Positions 1-8,937 are shown, counted from the stretch's first letter. The stretch: DNA of 33,161 nt from Bacteroidales bacterium (GCA_024401975.1 JAKSKB010000013.1:1-33161); one strand, 5' to 3'. Translations and numbers: made by a program. The notes: generated by a model from the letters alone, not told the origin.

Positions 1-171
1 TTTGCAAACGCATTCGTTCGAGCATATATGGACAATTACATATCTTCTCTGAAGTCCTCTGAAGTAGAAGGCCGGGTTGTCAGGAATAGGCAGCACGAAC
101 GATTTTGCAGCCAATTGACAGAAGATATAATATCAGATAGCCATAATCAATTCCAAACATGTCAGTCGTAA
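1..171 (+). CDS. Possible 3' end of an unidentified upstream gene (partial)
   Basis: Frame 1 is open from the first base to a TAA at 169-171, giving 56 residues, and its stop overlaps the ATG of the next gene (159) by 13 bp, as often happens inside operons. I see no convincing TAnnTTTG promoter before the next gene, which mildly favours read-through from an upstream gene. The peptide (about FANAFVRAYMDNY...) matches no family I recognise, and an open frame this short can occur by chance. The upstream sequence would decide. Confidence 0.25.
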   Translation, partial: FANAFVRAYMDNYISSLKSSEVEGRVVRNRQHERFCSQLTEDIISDSHNQFQTCQS

Positions 172-1289
172 TTAAAAAAGTAGCTCGTAGGCGTGAGTTG
201 AAGGCTTTCATCAAATTCCCCGAAATCCTTTACCGCGATTGCGGGTATTATGTGCCTAAACTGTATTTCGACCAGTTCAACACCCTCTCACCGAATCGTA
301 ACCCGGCATCTGAATTCTGCGAATCGGCTTTGTTCCTTGCCTATAAGGACGGTGCTCTTGTCGGAAGAGTGGCCGCCATAGTCAACCGGAGGGCAAATGA
401 ACAGTGGAATCATCAGGAGGTACGCTTCGGGTGGCTGGATTTCGTGGATGACCGGGAAGTCTCGCAGGCCTTGCTCAAACAGGTGGAAGAATTCGGCAGA
501 CTGATAGGGATGAATAAAATCGTCGGGCCTCTCGGATTCACCGACTTTGATCCGGAAGGCATGCTCGTGGAGGGTTTTGACGCCCCCAGCACAATGGCGC
601 TGAATTACAATTACCCGTACTATCCGGAGCATATGGAGGCCTTGGGGTTCAAAAAGGACGTTGACTGGGTGGAATATAGAGTAAAAGTCCCGGATGAGCG
701 TCCGGAACGGATTGAAAGGCTGTCAAAGATAATTAAAGAGCGTGCAGGTGTTCACAGGGCCGATATCAGCCGACGGGATCTTGCCAAGCCGGAGGTCTGC
801 CACGAGTTGTTCCATCTCATCAATGAATGTTACAGGGACCTTTATGATTTCACTGTCCTGCCGGACTCTATGGCCGAGAAATATATGGGCCTCTATTCGA
901 AGGTGGTTGATACGAGGTATCTGTCTTTCTTGAGAAATGAAAAGGGCGAGATGGTGGCTTTCGGGATAGCAATGCCATCCATTGTGGAAGTACTGCAGAG
1001 GACAAAAGGCAGGCTGTTCCCGTTCGGATGGTTGCGGCTGTTATGGACTCTCTTCGTCAAACACGGAGAAGGCGTTGAGATGCTTCTGGTGGGGGTGCGT
1101 CCCGATTACCATAATACCGGAATCAACAGTATGGTGTTTGCAGACATCCTGGGTGCGTATATCAGGAATAATGTCAAGTGGGCTGAGACCAATGCCATAC
1201 TTGAAACCAACCTCAAGAATCAAGGACAGTTCCGTGATTATGAACACCTTATCGAAAGAAGAAGGAGGGCTTACGCCAAGTCTTTGTGA
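159..1289 (+). CDS. GNAT-fold acyltransferase-like protein, conserved in Bacteroidota
   Basis: A 376-residue soluble protein with no signal peptide or membrane segment. The C-terminal half has a GNAT acetyl-CoA-binding motif (LVGVRPDYHNTGINSMVF, about residues 309-326). The N-terminal half also looks like a GNAT-type sheet (FLAYKDGALVGRVAAIVN, about residues 59-76) followed by the family segment GPLGFTDFDPEGMLVEG. This layout resembles large, uncharacterised GNAT-like proteins I recall from Bacteroidales; the substrate is unknown. The ATG at 159 is the first plausible start and matches the expected N-terminus (MSVVIKKV). It runs convergent with an aminotransferase remnant that stops one base after it. 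The acyltransferase assignment is by fold motif only. Confidence 0.75.
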   Translation: MSVVIKKVARRRELKAFIKFPEILYRDCGYYVPKLYFDQFNTLSPNRNPASEFCESALFLAYKDGALVGRVAAIVNRRANEQWNHQEVRFGWLDFVDDREVSQALLKQVEEFGRLIGMNKIVGPLGFTDFDPEGMLVEGFDAPSTMALNYNYPYYPEHMEALGFKKDVDWVEYRVKVPDERPERIERLSKIIKERAGVHRADISRRDLAKPEVCHELFHLINECYRDLYDFTVLPDSMAEKYMGLYSKVVDTRYLSFLRNEKGEMVAFGIAMPSIVEVLQRTKGRLFPFGWLRLLWTLFVKHGEGVEMLLVGVRPDYHNTGINSMVFADILGAYIRNNVKWAETNAILETNLKNQGQFRDYEHLIERRRRAYAKSL

Positions 1290-1472
1290 TTAGAATTTTC
1301 TTAAAATTTGAATCACGCGCAAGCTATCAGTATGATTTCTGACTGCGAGCCGAATGTAATTCCTGCCATTGAAAGCGACCTTCGTGCCGCAATCCTTTAT
1401 CAGGATGTTTTCACCACCTTCAGACTGTTGGAGCAGGTTGGCTTCACCCCCGCCTGACGGTGAATCTCCCGA
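1290..1472 (-). pseudogene. 3' remnant of a PLP-dependent (HisC/CobC-like) aminotransferase
   Basis: The space after lnt is not empty. On the minus strand one frame is open from just after a TAG at 1473-1475 to a TAA at 1292-1290. Its last 40 residues read like the C-terminal end of a fold-type I aminotransferase of the histidinol-phosphate / threonine-phosphate decarboxylase type: ENILIKDCG, then NGRNYIRLAVRNHTDSLRV, then a short terminal helix. Family members have about 350 residues or more, so at most the last 55 or so remain, with no start codon; the upstream part lies out of frame inside the 3' end of lnt. The likely cause is a deletion that removed most of the gene. Family recognition is from the motif pattern only. 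Confidence 0.5.
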
Positions 1473-3090
1473 CTATGATGACCGCCAGCATAATGAGGAA
1501 GCATAGGCAGCACATACGCCCCGTGAGGTCCCCATAGCGCACGAAGAAAGTCTGTCCGTCATAGAGTCCCACACTCCCCTGCAAGACTTGCGGTTCCCAC
1601 CACTCGCTGCTTTTGACGATATGCCCGCGGCAATCGATTATGGCCGAGATACCGGTATTGGCACATCTGGCCACGTCCCGCCTCAGTTCTATGGCGCGGA
1701 GCGAAGCGTAACTCAGATGCTGGTGATACCCGGGAGTATTCCCCCACCACGCATCATTGGTGATGACGGCTAGCGCCTGCGCCCCCTTCCTGACATAGTC
1801 GCGGCAATAGTCACCGTACACCGATTCGTAGCACACCGCACATCCCAGCGGGATACGGGAAGCGACCCCCGTCGAATCGTAGGTGTTGACGTTGAGCAGG
1901 GTTATCTCGTCCTGCCCTTCGCAACGTCCCATCACGCCGCCGAGCTTTTCGTCTATCGGGAGAAAAACTTTGGGATACGGCAGCGATTCTACCGCGACCA
2001 CCAGTTTGCTCTTATGGAATATCTCCGTGCGTCCTGTCCGGTCCAGCATAAGCGCCGAGTTGTGAGAGCGATACCATCTTCCGTCGAGCAGTTGTACGGC
2101 CAGAGCGGAAGGAGCTTCCGGCGAGGGGGGCGAGAATTCCGTGGACGATGCTCCGAAGAGTACGTTGACGCCCGGTTTGTCAGACACGAGCGCACACAGA
2201 CTCTGCCAAGTGGGACTTTCATTCTCGCGACCGATTACGATGTCGTTGGTAAAGGTCTCGGGAGCCATCAGCAGCATCGGGCGGGATTCGCTGCACAACC
2301 GTCCCGCAAGGGAGCGTTCGGCCATATCCTTGAAAATGGCATTCTGCTGACTCTGGCTGAGGTGTTGGAATTTCTGGTAAGGGTCAAAACTCGGTTGTAC
2401 AACGGTTACCTCCAGTGTTCCCCGGCCGCCGTCTCTCACGTCGAGATTTCGGGAGACTTCGTAAGATGCGGCAACGGGGCCTCCGATGAGAAGGACAGCC
2501 ACCATAATTACGACCGCCGTCTTGATTTTCTTCATTTCGAAAACGTGGCCGCTGAATAACAGAAGCAATATGTAGAATATCCACAAGTTGGAAAGCCATA
2601 TCCAGAGTGAGCCGCCGAGCGTTCCGGTGTATTCGTACCACTGCACTAAATCCACACTGCGAGCGAATGCATTGCCCAGTGTGAGCCAGGGCCAGGAAAT
2701 CTGGACGTTCATATAGATTCTTTCCCAGGCAATCCACGTCACCGCAAGGAAAATATAGGCAAGCGGAGTACTCAGGAACTTCTTCGAACCGCGGTACAAT
2801 GCAAATATGAGCGACATCTGGAGTGCATTGAGCAGGATGGCGGCCACTCCTCCTCCCAGCGTGGCGTTGCACACCCAGAACGTGGTCAAAGCGTTCCACA
2901 TCACGAATGCAAGGTAGTGCCACAAGAAGAAGTGTTTCACTTTCCCGGCATCAGCCACCAGTTCCATCAAGAGAAGAGGTACGAGACCGGCAAGAGCAAG
3001 AAAGCCGGTGTGCGGCACGAGGAACGGGATTCCCATCAGCAGCGCAAACAGAAGCGCGAGTACAAACAGTTTCCTATTCGTCTTTCTCAT
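1444..3090 (-). CDS. lnt: Apolipoprotein N-acyltransferase
   Basis: An inner-membrane enzyme that adds the third acyl chain to the N-terminal Cys of lipoproteins. It has 548 residues from the ATG at 3090 (MRKTNRKLF), slightly long for the family. The N-terminal half is a string of hydrophobic helices, followed by a periplasmic nitrilase-type domain and a last membrane helix near the C-terminus. The Glu-Lys-Cys triad is visible: E278 in MAPETF, K360 in IFHKSKLV and C420 in CAVCYES. The start at 3090 lies inside the end of rluD (17 bp overlap), implying translational coupling. The frame extends to an earlier ATG at 3120, but the resulting N-terminus (MWINGKITPY) looks less natural. It is the last gene of the housekeeping train. 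Confidence 0.93.
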   Translation of the reverse strand: MRKTNRKLFVLALLFALLMGIPFLVPHTGFLALAGLVPLLLMELVADAGKVKHFFLWHYLAFVMWNALTTFWVCNATLGGGVAAILLNALQMSLIFALYRGSKKFLSTPLAYIFLAVTWIAWERIYMNVQISWPWLTLGNAFARSVDLVQWYEYTGTLGGSLWIWLSNLWIFYILLLLFSGHVFEMKKIKTAVVIMVAVLLIGGPVAASYEVSRNLDVRDGGRGTLEVTVVQPSFDPYQKFQHLSQSQQNAIFKDMAERSLAGRLCSESRPMLLMAPETFTNDIVIGRENESPTWQSLCALVSDKPGVNVLFGASSTEFSPPSPEAPSALAVQLLDGRWYRSHNSALMLDRTGRTEIFHKSKLVVAVESLPYPKVFLPIDEKLGGVMGRCEGQDEITLLNVNTYDSTGVASRIPLGCAVCYESVYGDYCRDYVRKGAQALAVITNDAWWGNTPGYHQHLSYASLRAIELRRDVARCANTGISAIIDCRGHIVKSSEWWEPQVLQGSVGLYDGQTFFVRYGDLTGRMCCLCFLIMLAVIIVGRFTVRRG

Positions 3091-4129
3091 ATATGGCGTA
3101 ATTTTTCCATTTATCCACAAGAGCTGTCATATCGGCAGGCAAGCAGGATTCGAAATGCATCCACTTGCCCGTGGAGGGGTGCGCGAAGCCGAGTGTCCTT
3201 GCGTGAAGGGCCTGCCTGGGGCAGATGTCGAAGCAGTTCCGTATGAACTGCGAGTATTTCGAATATATCGTCCCTTTGCGTATCCTGTCGCCTCCGTAGC
3301 GGGCGTCGTTGAAGAGCGGATGACCTATGTGTGCCATATGTACCCTTATCTGATGGGTACGACCCGTTTCCAACCTGCATTCCACCACAGTCACGAATCC
3401 GAAGCGTTCAAGTACACGGTAATGCGTCACGGCGCGTTTGCCGGAAGGGTCTTCGCCTCCGCATGCGCGACGACGGAGCCTGTCATTCAGATCCCGCCCT
3501 ATCGGCGCATCCACTGTCCCTTCGTCTTCCGCCAGATTGCCCCACACGACGGCCACGTAACGGCGGTCTATGCTGTGTTCGAAGAACTGGGCGGCGAGTT
3601 TAGCCTGCGATTCATCATTCTTTGCCACCACCAGAAGTCCGCTGGTGTCCTTATCTATCCTGTGGACAAGTATTCCCATCCTTTCATCATCCGCATCGGG
3701 CCCCTGCGATATACCCAGATAGTGGGAAAGAGCATTGACAAGCGTGCCATCGAAATGTCCGTGACCGGGATGCACCACCATACCGGCGGCTTTGTTCACT
3801 ATGAGGAAGTCATCGTCTTCATAGACTATGTCCAGGGGGATGTCTTGAGGAAGTATCTCGAGTCCGCGGCGTCTGTAGGGCATCACAAATTTGATGACGT
3901 CTCCGGGGCGGACTATACGGTTGGCCTTGGCCGGAACATCGTTGACCAGAACGAAACCTTCCTTTATGGCCAGCTGAACGCGATGCCTGGAAGTATCCTC
4001 GAGGTGGCCGGACATGAACTTGTCCAGTCTCAGGGGGCTTTGTCCCGGGTCAACGTTCAAGCGGAAATGCTCGAAAAGGTCTTGCTGCTCATCGAGTTCC
4101 TCTATGTCATCAAGCCATGCCTTGTACAT
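3074..4129 (-). CDS. rluD: 23S rRNA pseudouridine synthase, RluD-type (RluA family)
   Basis: A cytoplasmic RNA-modifying enzyme of 351 residues. After a short acidic N-terminus comes an S4 RNA-binding domain (about residues 33-95: LRLDKFMSGHL ... ANRIVRPGDVIKF) and then the RluA-type catalytic domain. The diagnostic motif HRIDKDTSGLLVVAKN carries the catalytic Asp at residue 159, and GRTHQIRVHMAHIGHPLFND closes the active site. Members with an S4 domain and this length usually modify helix 69 of 23S rRNA; the exact target site is inferred from the family. The ATG at 4129 lies 6 bp after the PASTA-protein stop, and the 3' end overlaps lnt. Confidence 0.9.
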   Translation of the reverse strand: MYKAWLDDIEELDEQQDLFEHFRLNVDPGQSPLRLDKFMSGHLEDTSRHRVQLAIKEGFVLVNDVPAKANRIVRPGDVIKFVMPYRRRGLEILPQDIPLDIVYEDDDFLIVNKAAGMVVHPGHGHFDGTLVNALSHYLGISQGPDADDERMGILVHRIDKDTSGLLVVAKNDESQAKLAAQFFEHSIDRRYVAVVWGNLAEDEGTVDAPIGRDLNDRLRRRACGGEDPSGKRAVTHYRVLERFGFVTVVECRLETGRTHQIRVHMAHIGHPLFNDARYGGDRIRKGTIYSKYSQFIRNCFDICPRQALHARTLGFAHPSTGKWMHFESCLPADMTALVDKWKNYAIYEKDE

Positions 4130-4135
4130 GGAATA

Positions 4136-4918
4136 TCAGAATTTGCTGATTCTACCCTCGTCCAGCGTCAGAGAGATGGACACTTCGGAACCCATATCGC
4201 ATACCGCGTCGGAAGCCGCCGGGGATTGAAGATAGACCATCGCATTCAAAGAGTCGTCATAATTCTTGACGGTTTCGTCGAACTTAAGGTGACCGACGTT
4301 GAGAGAATAGTCGTGTATGACGTCCACGGCTCTGGAATACTTGAATCCCGTGACGTCCGGGACGTTGGTGGTGCAGTCAAAGGTGCTGAGCCCTACCACG
4401 AGATCCACTGTGGCCTCACTTTCAATAGGGGTTCCGGGCTTTATCTGCACGCTGCGGTAAAGCTGGCGCAGGACGTTGTTGGTGGCCATGTCGCTCACGT
4501 ATATTATGCGGCCCAGGGAAAGGCCCTTGGAACGCAATTCAGCCTTGGCCTGACGCATCGACACGCCTATCAGATCGGGCATAGCCACCATCTTGGGATG
4601 GAGGGCGTTGATGGTCAGCATCACGCGGCGTCCCGGCTTGACGCTGACTCCGGCATAGGGATTCTGGTTCACCACTGCCCCGCCGGTACGTCTCCGCGCG
4701 TAGATGGAATCAGTCACTTCCACTCTTATCCCCTTTTCGGCTGCAAGCGCCGAAGCCTGCTGCTGCGTCATATTGGTGAAGTCAGGAACCTCCACGACCT
4801 TGCTGTGCCGTGTGACCACTCCGAGCAGAATGGATGCCATCAACGTGAGTCCGAGGATGAGCGCCACCGCACCGAGTATGTTTTTCACTATCCAGTTGCT
4901 GAAAAATCCTTTTGACAT
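4136..4918 (-). CDS. Membrane-anchored protein with three PASTA domains
   Basis: A 260-residue protein starting at MSKGFFSNW (ATG 4918). The frame extends upstream to 4942, but that would overlap the preceding gene. One N-terminal transmembrane helix (about residues 13-36) puts the rest in the periplasm. Three PASTA repeats follow, recognisable by VPDFTNMTQQQA, MPDLIGVSMRQA and VPDVTGFKYSRA. PASTA domains bind peptidoglycan or muropeptides in Ser/Thr kinases and penicillin-binding proteins, but here there is no kinase or transpeptidase domain. Small stand-alone PASTA proteins next to rluD are, to my knowledge, common in Bacteroidota; their function is not established. It lies 11 bp downstream of the 5-formyl-THF cyclo-ligase gene. 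Confidence 0.85.
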   Translation of the reverse strand: MSKGFFSNWIVKNILGAVALILGLTLMASILLGVVTRHSKVVEVPDFTNMTQQQASALAAEKGIRVEVTDSIYARRRTGGAVVNQNPYAGVSVKPGRRVMLTINALHPKMVAMPDLIGVSMRQAKAELRSKGLSLGRIIYVSDMATNNVLRQLYRSVQIKPGTPIESEATVDLVVGLSTFDCTTNVPDVTGFKYSRAVDVIHDYSLNVGHLKFDETVKNYDDSLNAMVYLQSPAASDAVCDMGSEVSISLTLDEGRISKF

Positions 4919-4929
4919 AGAATTTGATG

Positions 4930-5463
4930 CTATTCTTTGCAAAGGTACAAATTATTTGGCGTAATCACCAAGTCCACAGGCATATCATAATCATCCACCG
5001 GCACTTTTTCCACGAAATGCGAGTCAAAGCACACACCTGCCACGGGACAGTGCAAAACGGGGAGCAGTCTGTCATAGAAACCCTTCCCTCTTCCAAGCCT
5101 CCGGCCGGACGCATCGAATGCCAGCCCCGGGATTACCGCAAAGCCTATCTCATCCGGGTGAACAGTAACGGCGGCGGCAGAAGGTTCCGCTATGCCCCTG
5201 TATCCTTCTTTCATCCGTGCCGCATCGTAGAGGCGCAGTTCCAGCACATCGCCGCAAACCACGGGCAGGGCCACTTTCCTGTCTTCCGCCAGATGACGTA
5301 TGAATGCGTGGGTGTCCGGTTCTCCAGGGATGGACCAATACAGAAGTACAATGTCCGAATCACGGAATCCATCCAGGGTTTCAAGCCTGTCCCAGATGCC
5401 GCAACCGCCCTTTTCGCAGGGCAACGCACGCATACGTGCCCTCAGTTCGTTCTTGCTTTCCAT
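4930..5463 (-). CDS. 5-formyltetrahydrofolate cyclo-ligase
   Basis: Converts 5-formyl-THF plus ATP to 5,10-methenyl-THF in the cytoplasm, recycling stored folate. At 177 residues it has typical length. The nucleotide-binding loop RRLGRGKGFYDRLL (about residues 121-134) is the family signature, preceded by VIPGLAFD. The N-terminal Lys/Arg-rich helix (KNELRARMRAL) is also typical. The ATG at 5463 shares one base with the stop of the upstream outer-membrane protein gene (TAATG), a tight coupling arrangement. Gene names vary (fthC, ygfA/fau, MTHFS), so no symbol is assigned. Confidence 0.92.
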   Translation of the reverse strand: MESKNELRARMRALPCEKGGCGIWDRLETLDGFRDSDIVLLYWSIPGEPDTHAFIRHLAEDRKVALPVVCGDVLELRLYDAARMKEGYRGIAEPSAAAVTVHPDEIGFAVIPGLAFDASGRRLGRGKGFYDRLLPVLHCPVAGVCFDSHFVEKVPVDDYDMPVDLVITPNNLYLCKE

Positions 5464-8447
5464 TACATTCGCGGAGGACCGCCGTGACCTCTGTGGACGG
5501 AATTCATCACCTTGTCACGGTCAAAATTGCCGAATCTCCAGGTGAGTGTCAATATGAGATAACGTCCGAGGGTATTGTTTACCGTTTCGCGCACTATGTT
5601 ATCGGAATAGCTCACGCTGTGGTTCTTGGCCTGTCCCAATATGTCGTAACCCTTGAGAGCAAGGGTCATGCGCTTCTTGAAGAGAGTTTTCTGTATCTCC
5701 GCGTCAAGTATGTATTCAGCCGGCATATTCTCAGTGTAGCCGTTGTACCAGTTGTAACTGAATTCACTCTTGAATACAAGTCCAGGGGCATCCCAGGTCC
5801 AGTTGATTCCGGCTCTGAGCTGGTTGTTGAGCTTGGTGGTGGAGGTGCTTGTCTCTCCCGCCTTGAACCAGTTCTTCCTCACGAGGGTCCTCGCGCTGGC
5901 CTGGAGTTCCAGGGCATCCGTCCTGAAAGTACCCCTGAGGCGTTCGGTCACGCTCAGGTCATCGGTGGTGGAAGTGGTTACGTGGTCCGCAAAATAGCCG
6001 GCATCGTTGAAATTGGTTATCATTTCCTCCATAAAGGCGTAATATCCCTTCTCGCGGTAAGTCGTCATATCGATGTCGCGTCCCATATAGGAAGACGATA
6101 CCGACCAGCTGGCGCTGAGCATATTGGCGATGGAGAATCCGCTGTTCCTTATGGGGATGTTGACGAAGGAGAACATATTGGCATTGCCCGAGGTAGGTCC
6201 GTTGAAGGGCATCGTGTAGTTGAAACTGGCCGAGGGGTTCCATATCAGACTGACTACCGGATCCTGGACGAAGCCTCCGGAAAGGCGTATGTTGAACGAA
6301 GTGAAAGTTTCCTTGTTGTTATATCTTATGTCCCCTCGGATGTTGTGCGAGAAATACGGCTTCAGGGAAGGGTTTCCGAACTTGACGTTGTTGGGGTCGG
6401 CGTTGTCTGGCACAGGCATAAGCTTGGATATGTCAGGCTGGGAGGTCGTTCCCCGGTAGAAGAGTCTCGCGTTGGCGTTCTCGTTGAATTCCCACCATAC
6501 CATAGCTTGCGGCGACCATCTCCACAGAGTCGTGCGGTATGGATCCACGGCAGCATATCTGCCTGTCTCCGCGTCGTATCGCGTCGTGTTGTTGCTCGTG
6601 GTCGTGGGTATGGCCGACAATCCTATCTGCGCACGCGATTTTTCCCTCTGGTACATCAGGTTGGCCCCTATCGTATGACTCGTGGATGCATTCAGGATGT
6701 TGTTGGAATTCTCATAGGAAGGGAGACCGGTCTTGAGGTCGGTGGTATTCTTGTCGGAGACATTCTTGTTCCACCGCACGGAATAGTTTCCTTCCAGATA
6801 GAAGCAGTTGCCCAGAGGTTCGGTGTAGGTGACGTTACCCGTCAGCGAGACGGCGTCCGATTTTCTGGTATATCGCTGGTTGACGAGAGAGTCGGCCTCG
6901 CCTGTATAATAACGGCTGTCTGTGCGTTCGGTTCCGTTGAGATTGTTGTTCGAGTACGAATAGCGGCCCATCACGGTTATGGTCCGGCCCGGGATTCCGA
7001 GTCTCTGGCGGAACAGCAGGAATCCGCTGGTAGAGACGTTCTTGTTGAAACCGCTCCTGTCGATGGACACATCGCTTACGCGATGATTCTCATCCGCTAT
7101 GCCGCTGTACTTGGTCTCCTCGCTCTGTTCCAGAAAGGAGCCGGAGCCGAAATTGACCTGCGGCTCGAATATGATGGAGGTGTTTTCGGAAAATTTGTGT
7201 TCCAGACGCACTCCGAAGCGGTGTCCGCGCGAATATGTGCGGTCATCGCCCTGCGAACTGACCAGAAGAGTGTCACCGCCCTGATATCTGGTCTCATCAG
7301 CCTTTTCAGCAACATACTTGTCGGAGAAGTTGAAGAGGTAGTTGCTGCCAAGATCCATCTTGTTGTCGAACAGGGTCCACGCCCCATTGGCTCCGGCCAT
7401 CCACGAGGTGGTGATGCCGTTGTCACCACGGCCGCCCGCTCCCATTCCACGGCCCATTCCGCCGCCCCGCATATTGCCCATCATCGAGCCGGCCAGATCG
7501 TTGAATCCCCTGTTGTTGGTATTGTTGCCGTTGACCAATGCAGAAAGCTGCTGCTTATCGGTGAAGTTGCCGACAAAACCGGCCGTCTGATACCTCGCGT
7601 CAGTAAATTTACCCCCGTCGGGAAGGTCCGCCCCGCCGCCGGCCATCAGACTGCCGAAGGCCCCTTTCATCATTCCCGGCTTGATGTTCAGGTCGATGAC
7701 GTGCTCTTCTTCACCGTCATCGATGCCTGTGAACTCGGCCTGTTCGGATTTCTTTTCGATGACCTTCACCTTGTTGATTATATTCGCGGGGATGTTCTTG
7801 GTGGCAAGCTGGGGGTCATCCAGAAAAAAAGTCTTGCCGTCTATCGTTATCTTGGTAATGCTCTGACCGTTGACCGTAACGGAACCGTCATCGCCCACTT
7901 CCACCCCGGGAAGTTTTTTGAGCAGGTCTTCCAGAACGTCATTTTCCGTTGTCTTGAACGAGGACGCATTGTATTCGATGGTGTCTTTCTTGATGACTAT
8001 CGGATTGCCTTCGGCCGTCACACGTGCGGCTTCCAGGGCCTGGATGTCGGTCTCCATCTTCAAGGTGCCCATATCAAGATCGGCTTCCACTGTCACTTTC
8101 CTTTCGAGGGGCTTGTATCCCATAAGTTCGGCTTTTACCGTGTACCTGCCGTCAGGCACCTGCTCGAATCTGACAGCCCCGTCCGCATCGGACAAGACAT
8201 ATTTGAAAACTTTTGAAGCACCTTCGCGCGTGAGAGAGACGGTTGCAAAAGAAACGGGATCCGACGTGCTGCCATCAAGCAGTTTCAATCTGAGAGTCGA
8301 TTGTCCGGCAAAAACCGGCGCCACAAAAGACACGGCCAGAAGAAAGATGACAAGGAGAATGATTTTCTTAATTTTAATTCTTATTGATACGGTTGGGATT
8401 AGTACGCAAAAATTGTTCCCAAGAGGAAGCGCGTCCCGCTCCGGCAA
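5463..8447 (-). CDS. TonB-receptor-like outer-membrane beta-barrel protein with CarboxypepD_reg-like domain
   Basis: A large outer-membrane protein. After a hydrophobic signal segment (IILLVIFLLAVSFVAPVFA) comes a carboxypeptidase-regulatory-like Ig fold (about residues 50-135, with VKAELMGYKPLERKV). A plug-like domain follows (about 150-255, VLEDLLKKLPGVEV ... IDGKTFFLDDP), then a barrel of alternating aromatic strands ending in LTLTWRFGNFDRD. This matches the OMP_b-brl_3 type rather than SusC; no SusD partner is present. A Gly/Met/Arg-rich loop lies at about residues 318-343. The start is uncertain: the only ATG/GTG/TTG in frame before the signal segment is TTG at 8447, giving an unusually long N-region. 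ATT codons at 8378 or 8372 would give a normal signal peptide. The substrate cannot be read from the sequence. Confidence 0.85.
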   Translation of the reverse strand: MPERDALPLGNNFCVLIPTVSIRIKIKKIILLVIFLLAVSFVAPVFAGQSTLRLKLLDGSTSDPVSFATVSLTREGASKVFKYVLSDADGAVRFEQVPDGRYTVKAELMGYKPLERKVTVEADLDMGTLKMETDIQALEAARVTAEGNPIVIKKDTIEYNASSFKTTENDVLEDLLKKLPGVEVGDDGSVTVNGQSITKITIDGKTFFLDDPQLATKNIPANIINKVKVIEKKSEQAEFTGIDDGEEEHVIDLNIKPGMMKGAFGSLMAGGGADLPDGGKFTDARYQTAGFVGNFTDKQQLSALVNGNNTNNRGFNDLAGSMMGNMRGGGMGRGMGAGGRGDNGITTSWMAGANGAWTLFDNKMDLGSNYLFNFSDKYVAEKADETRYQGGDTLLVSSQGDDRTYSRGHRFGVRLEHKFSENTSIIFEPQVNFGSGSFLEQSEETKYSGIADENHRVSDVSIDRSGFNKNVSTSGFLLFRQRLGIPGRTITVMGRYSYSNNNLNGTERTDSRYYTGEADSLVNQRYTRKSDAVSLTGNVTYTEPLGNCFYLEGNYSVRWNKNVSDKNTTDLKTGLPSYENSNNILNASTSHTIGANLMYQREKSRAQIGLSAIPTTTSNNTTRYDAETGRYAAVDPYRTTLWRWSPQAMVWWEFNENANARLFYRGTTSQPDISKLMPVPDNADPNNVKFGNPSLKPYFSHNIRGDIRYNNKETFTSFNIRLSGGFVQDPVVSLIWNPSASFNYTMPFNGPTSGNANMFSFVNIPIRNSGFSIANMLSASWSVSSSYMGRDIDMTTYREKGYYAFMEEMITNFNDAGYFADHVTTSTTDDLSVTERLRGTFRTDALELQASARTLVRKNWFKAGETSTSTTKLNNQLRAGINWTWDAPGLVFKSEFSYNWYNGYTENMPAEYILDAEIQKTLFKKRMTLALKGYDILGQAKNHSVSYSDNIVRETVNNTLGRYLILTLTWRFGNFDRDKVMNSVHRGHGGPPRM

Positions 8448-8937
8448 GAGGACTTGATGACTGGTAGAAATGACACATCGCTATAGCAAGGGCATCGGTC
8501 GCGTCAAGCCACTTCTCTTCGATGTCAATGCCGAGTGTGCGTTGTACCATCAGGGACACCTGTTCCTTGGAAGCCGCGCCGTTGCCGCAGATGGCCATCT
8601 TCGCCTTTCGCGGAGCATACTCGAATACGGGGATTCCTTTTTCGAGGGCCGCGATCATCGCTGCACCCTGAGCCCGCCCCAGTTTGAGGATGACCTGGGC
8701 ATTTTTTCCGTAGAATGGCGATTCTACGGCCAGATTGTCCGGAGCGTATTGCTCGCACAAGGTGCTGACCTTGTCATAAATCCGGCGCAACTTGACGTAG
8801 GCATCCACCTCCTTGCGGAGGTCGAGCACGCCCATATCCACAAATGAAGGATGTCCCGCGGCATCCACACGGACGACCCCGTAACCAAGCATATTGGTTC
8901 CGGGGTCGATTCCAAGTATGGTGACGCTCCGCAACAT
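8374..8937 (-). CDS. ruvC: Crossover junction endodeoxyribonuclease RuvC
   Basis: Resolves Holliday junctions together with RuvAB. It has 187 residues, close to the usual length. The four acidic catalytic residues of the RNase H-like fold are present: D11 in ILGIDPGTN, E72 in AVESPFYGKN, and D145 and D148 in WLDATDALAIAMCHF. The ATG at 8937 gives the expected N-terminus MLRSVTILGIDPG and lies 5 bp after the serS stop. The 3' end overlaps the start region of the outer-membrane protein gene, so these genes are probably co-transcribed. Confidence 0.96.
   Translation of the reverse strand: MLRSVTILGIDPGTNMLGYGVVRVDAAGHPSFVDMGVLDLRKEVDAYVKLRRIYDKVSTLCEQYAPDNLAVESPFYGKNAQVILKLGRAQGAAMIAALEKGIPVFEYAPRKAKMAICGNGAASKEQVSLMVQRTLGIDIEEKWLDATDALAIAMCHFYQSSSPLAGAGRASSWEQFLRTNPNRINKN

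Noticed and set aside
5304..8216. A 970-codon open frame on the plus strand opposite the outer-membrane protein gene; similar long frames at 3008-4915 and 16881-18749
   Set aside because: They lie antisense to clear protein families with intact motifs, have no recognisable domains, and arise from codon bias in moderately GC-rich genes.
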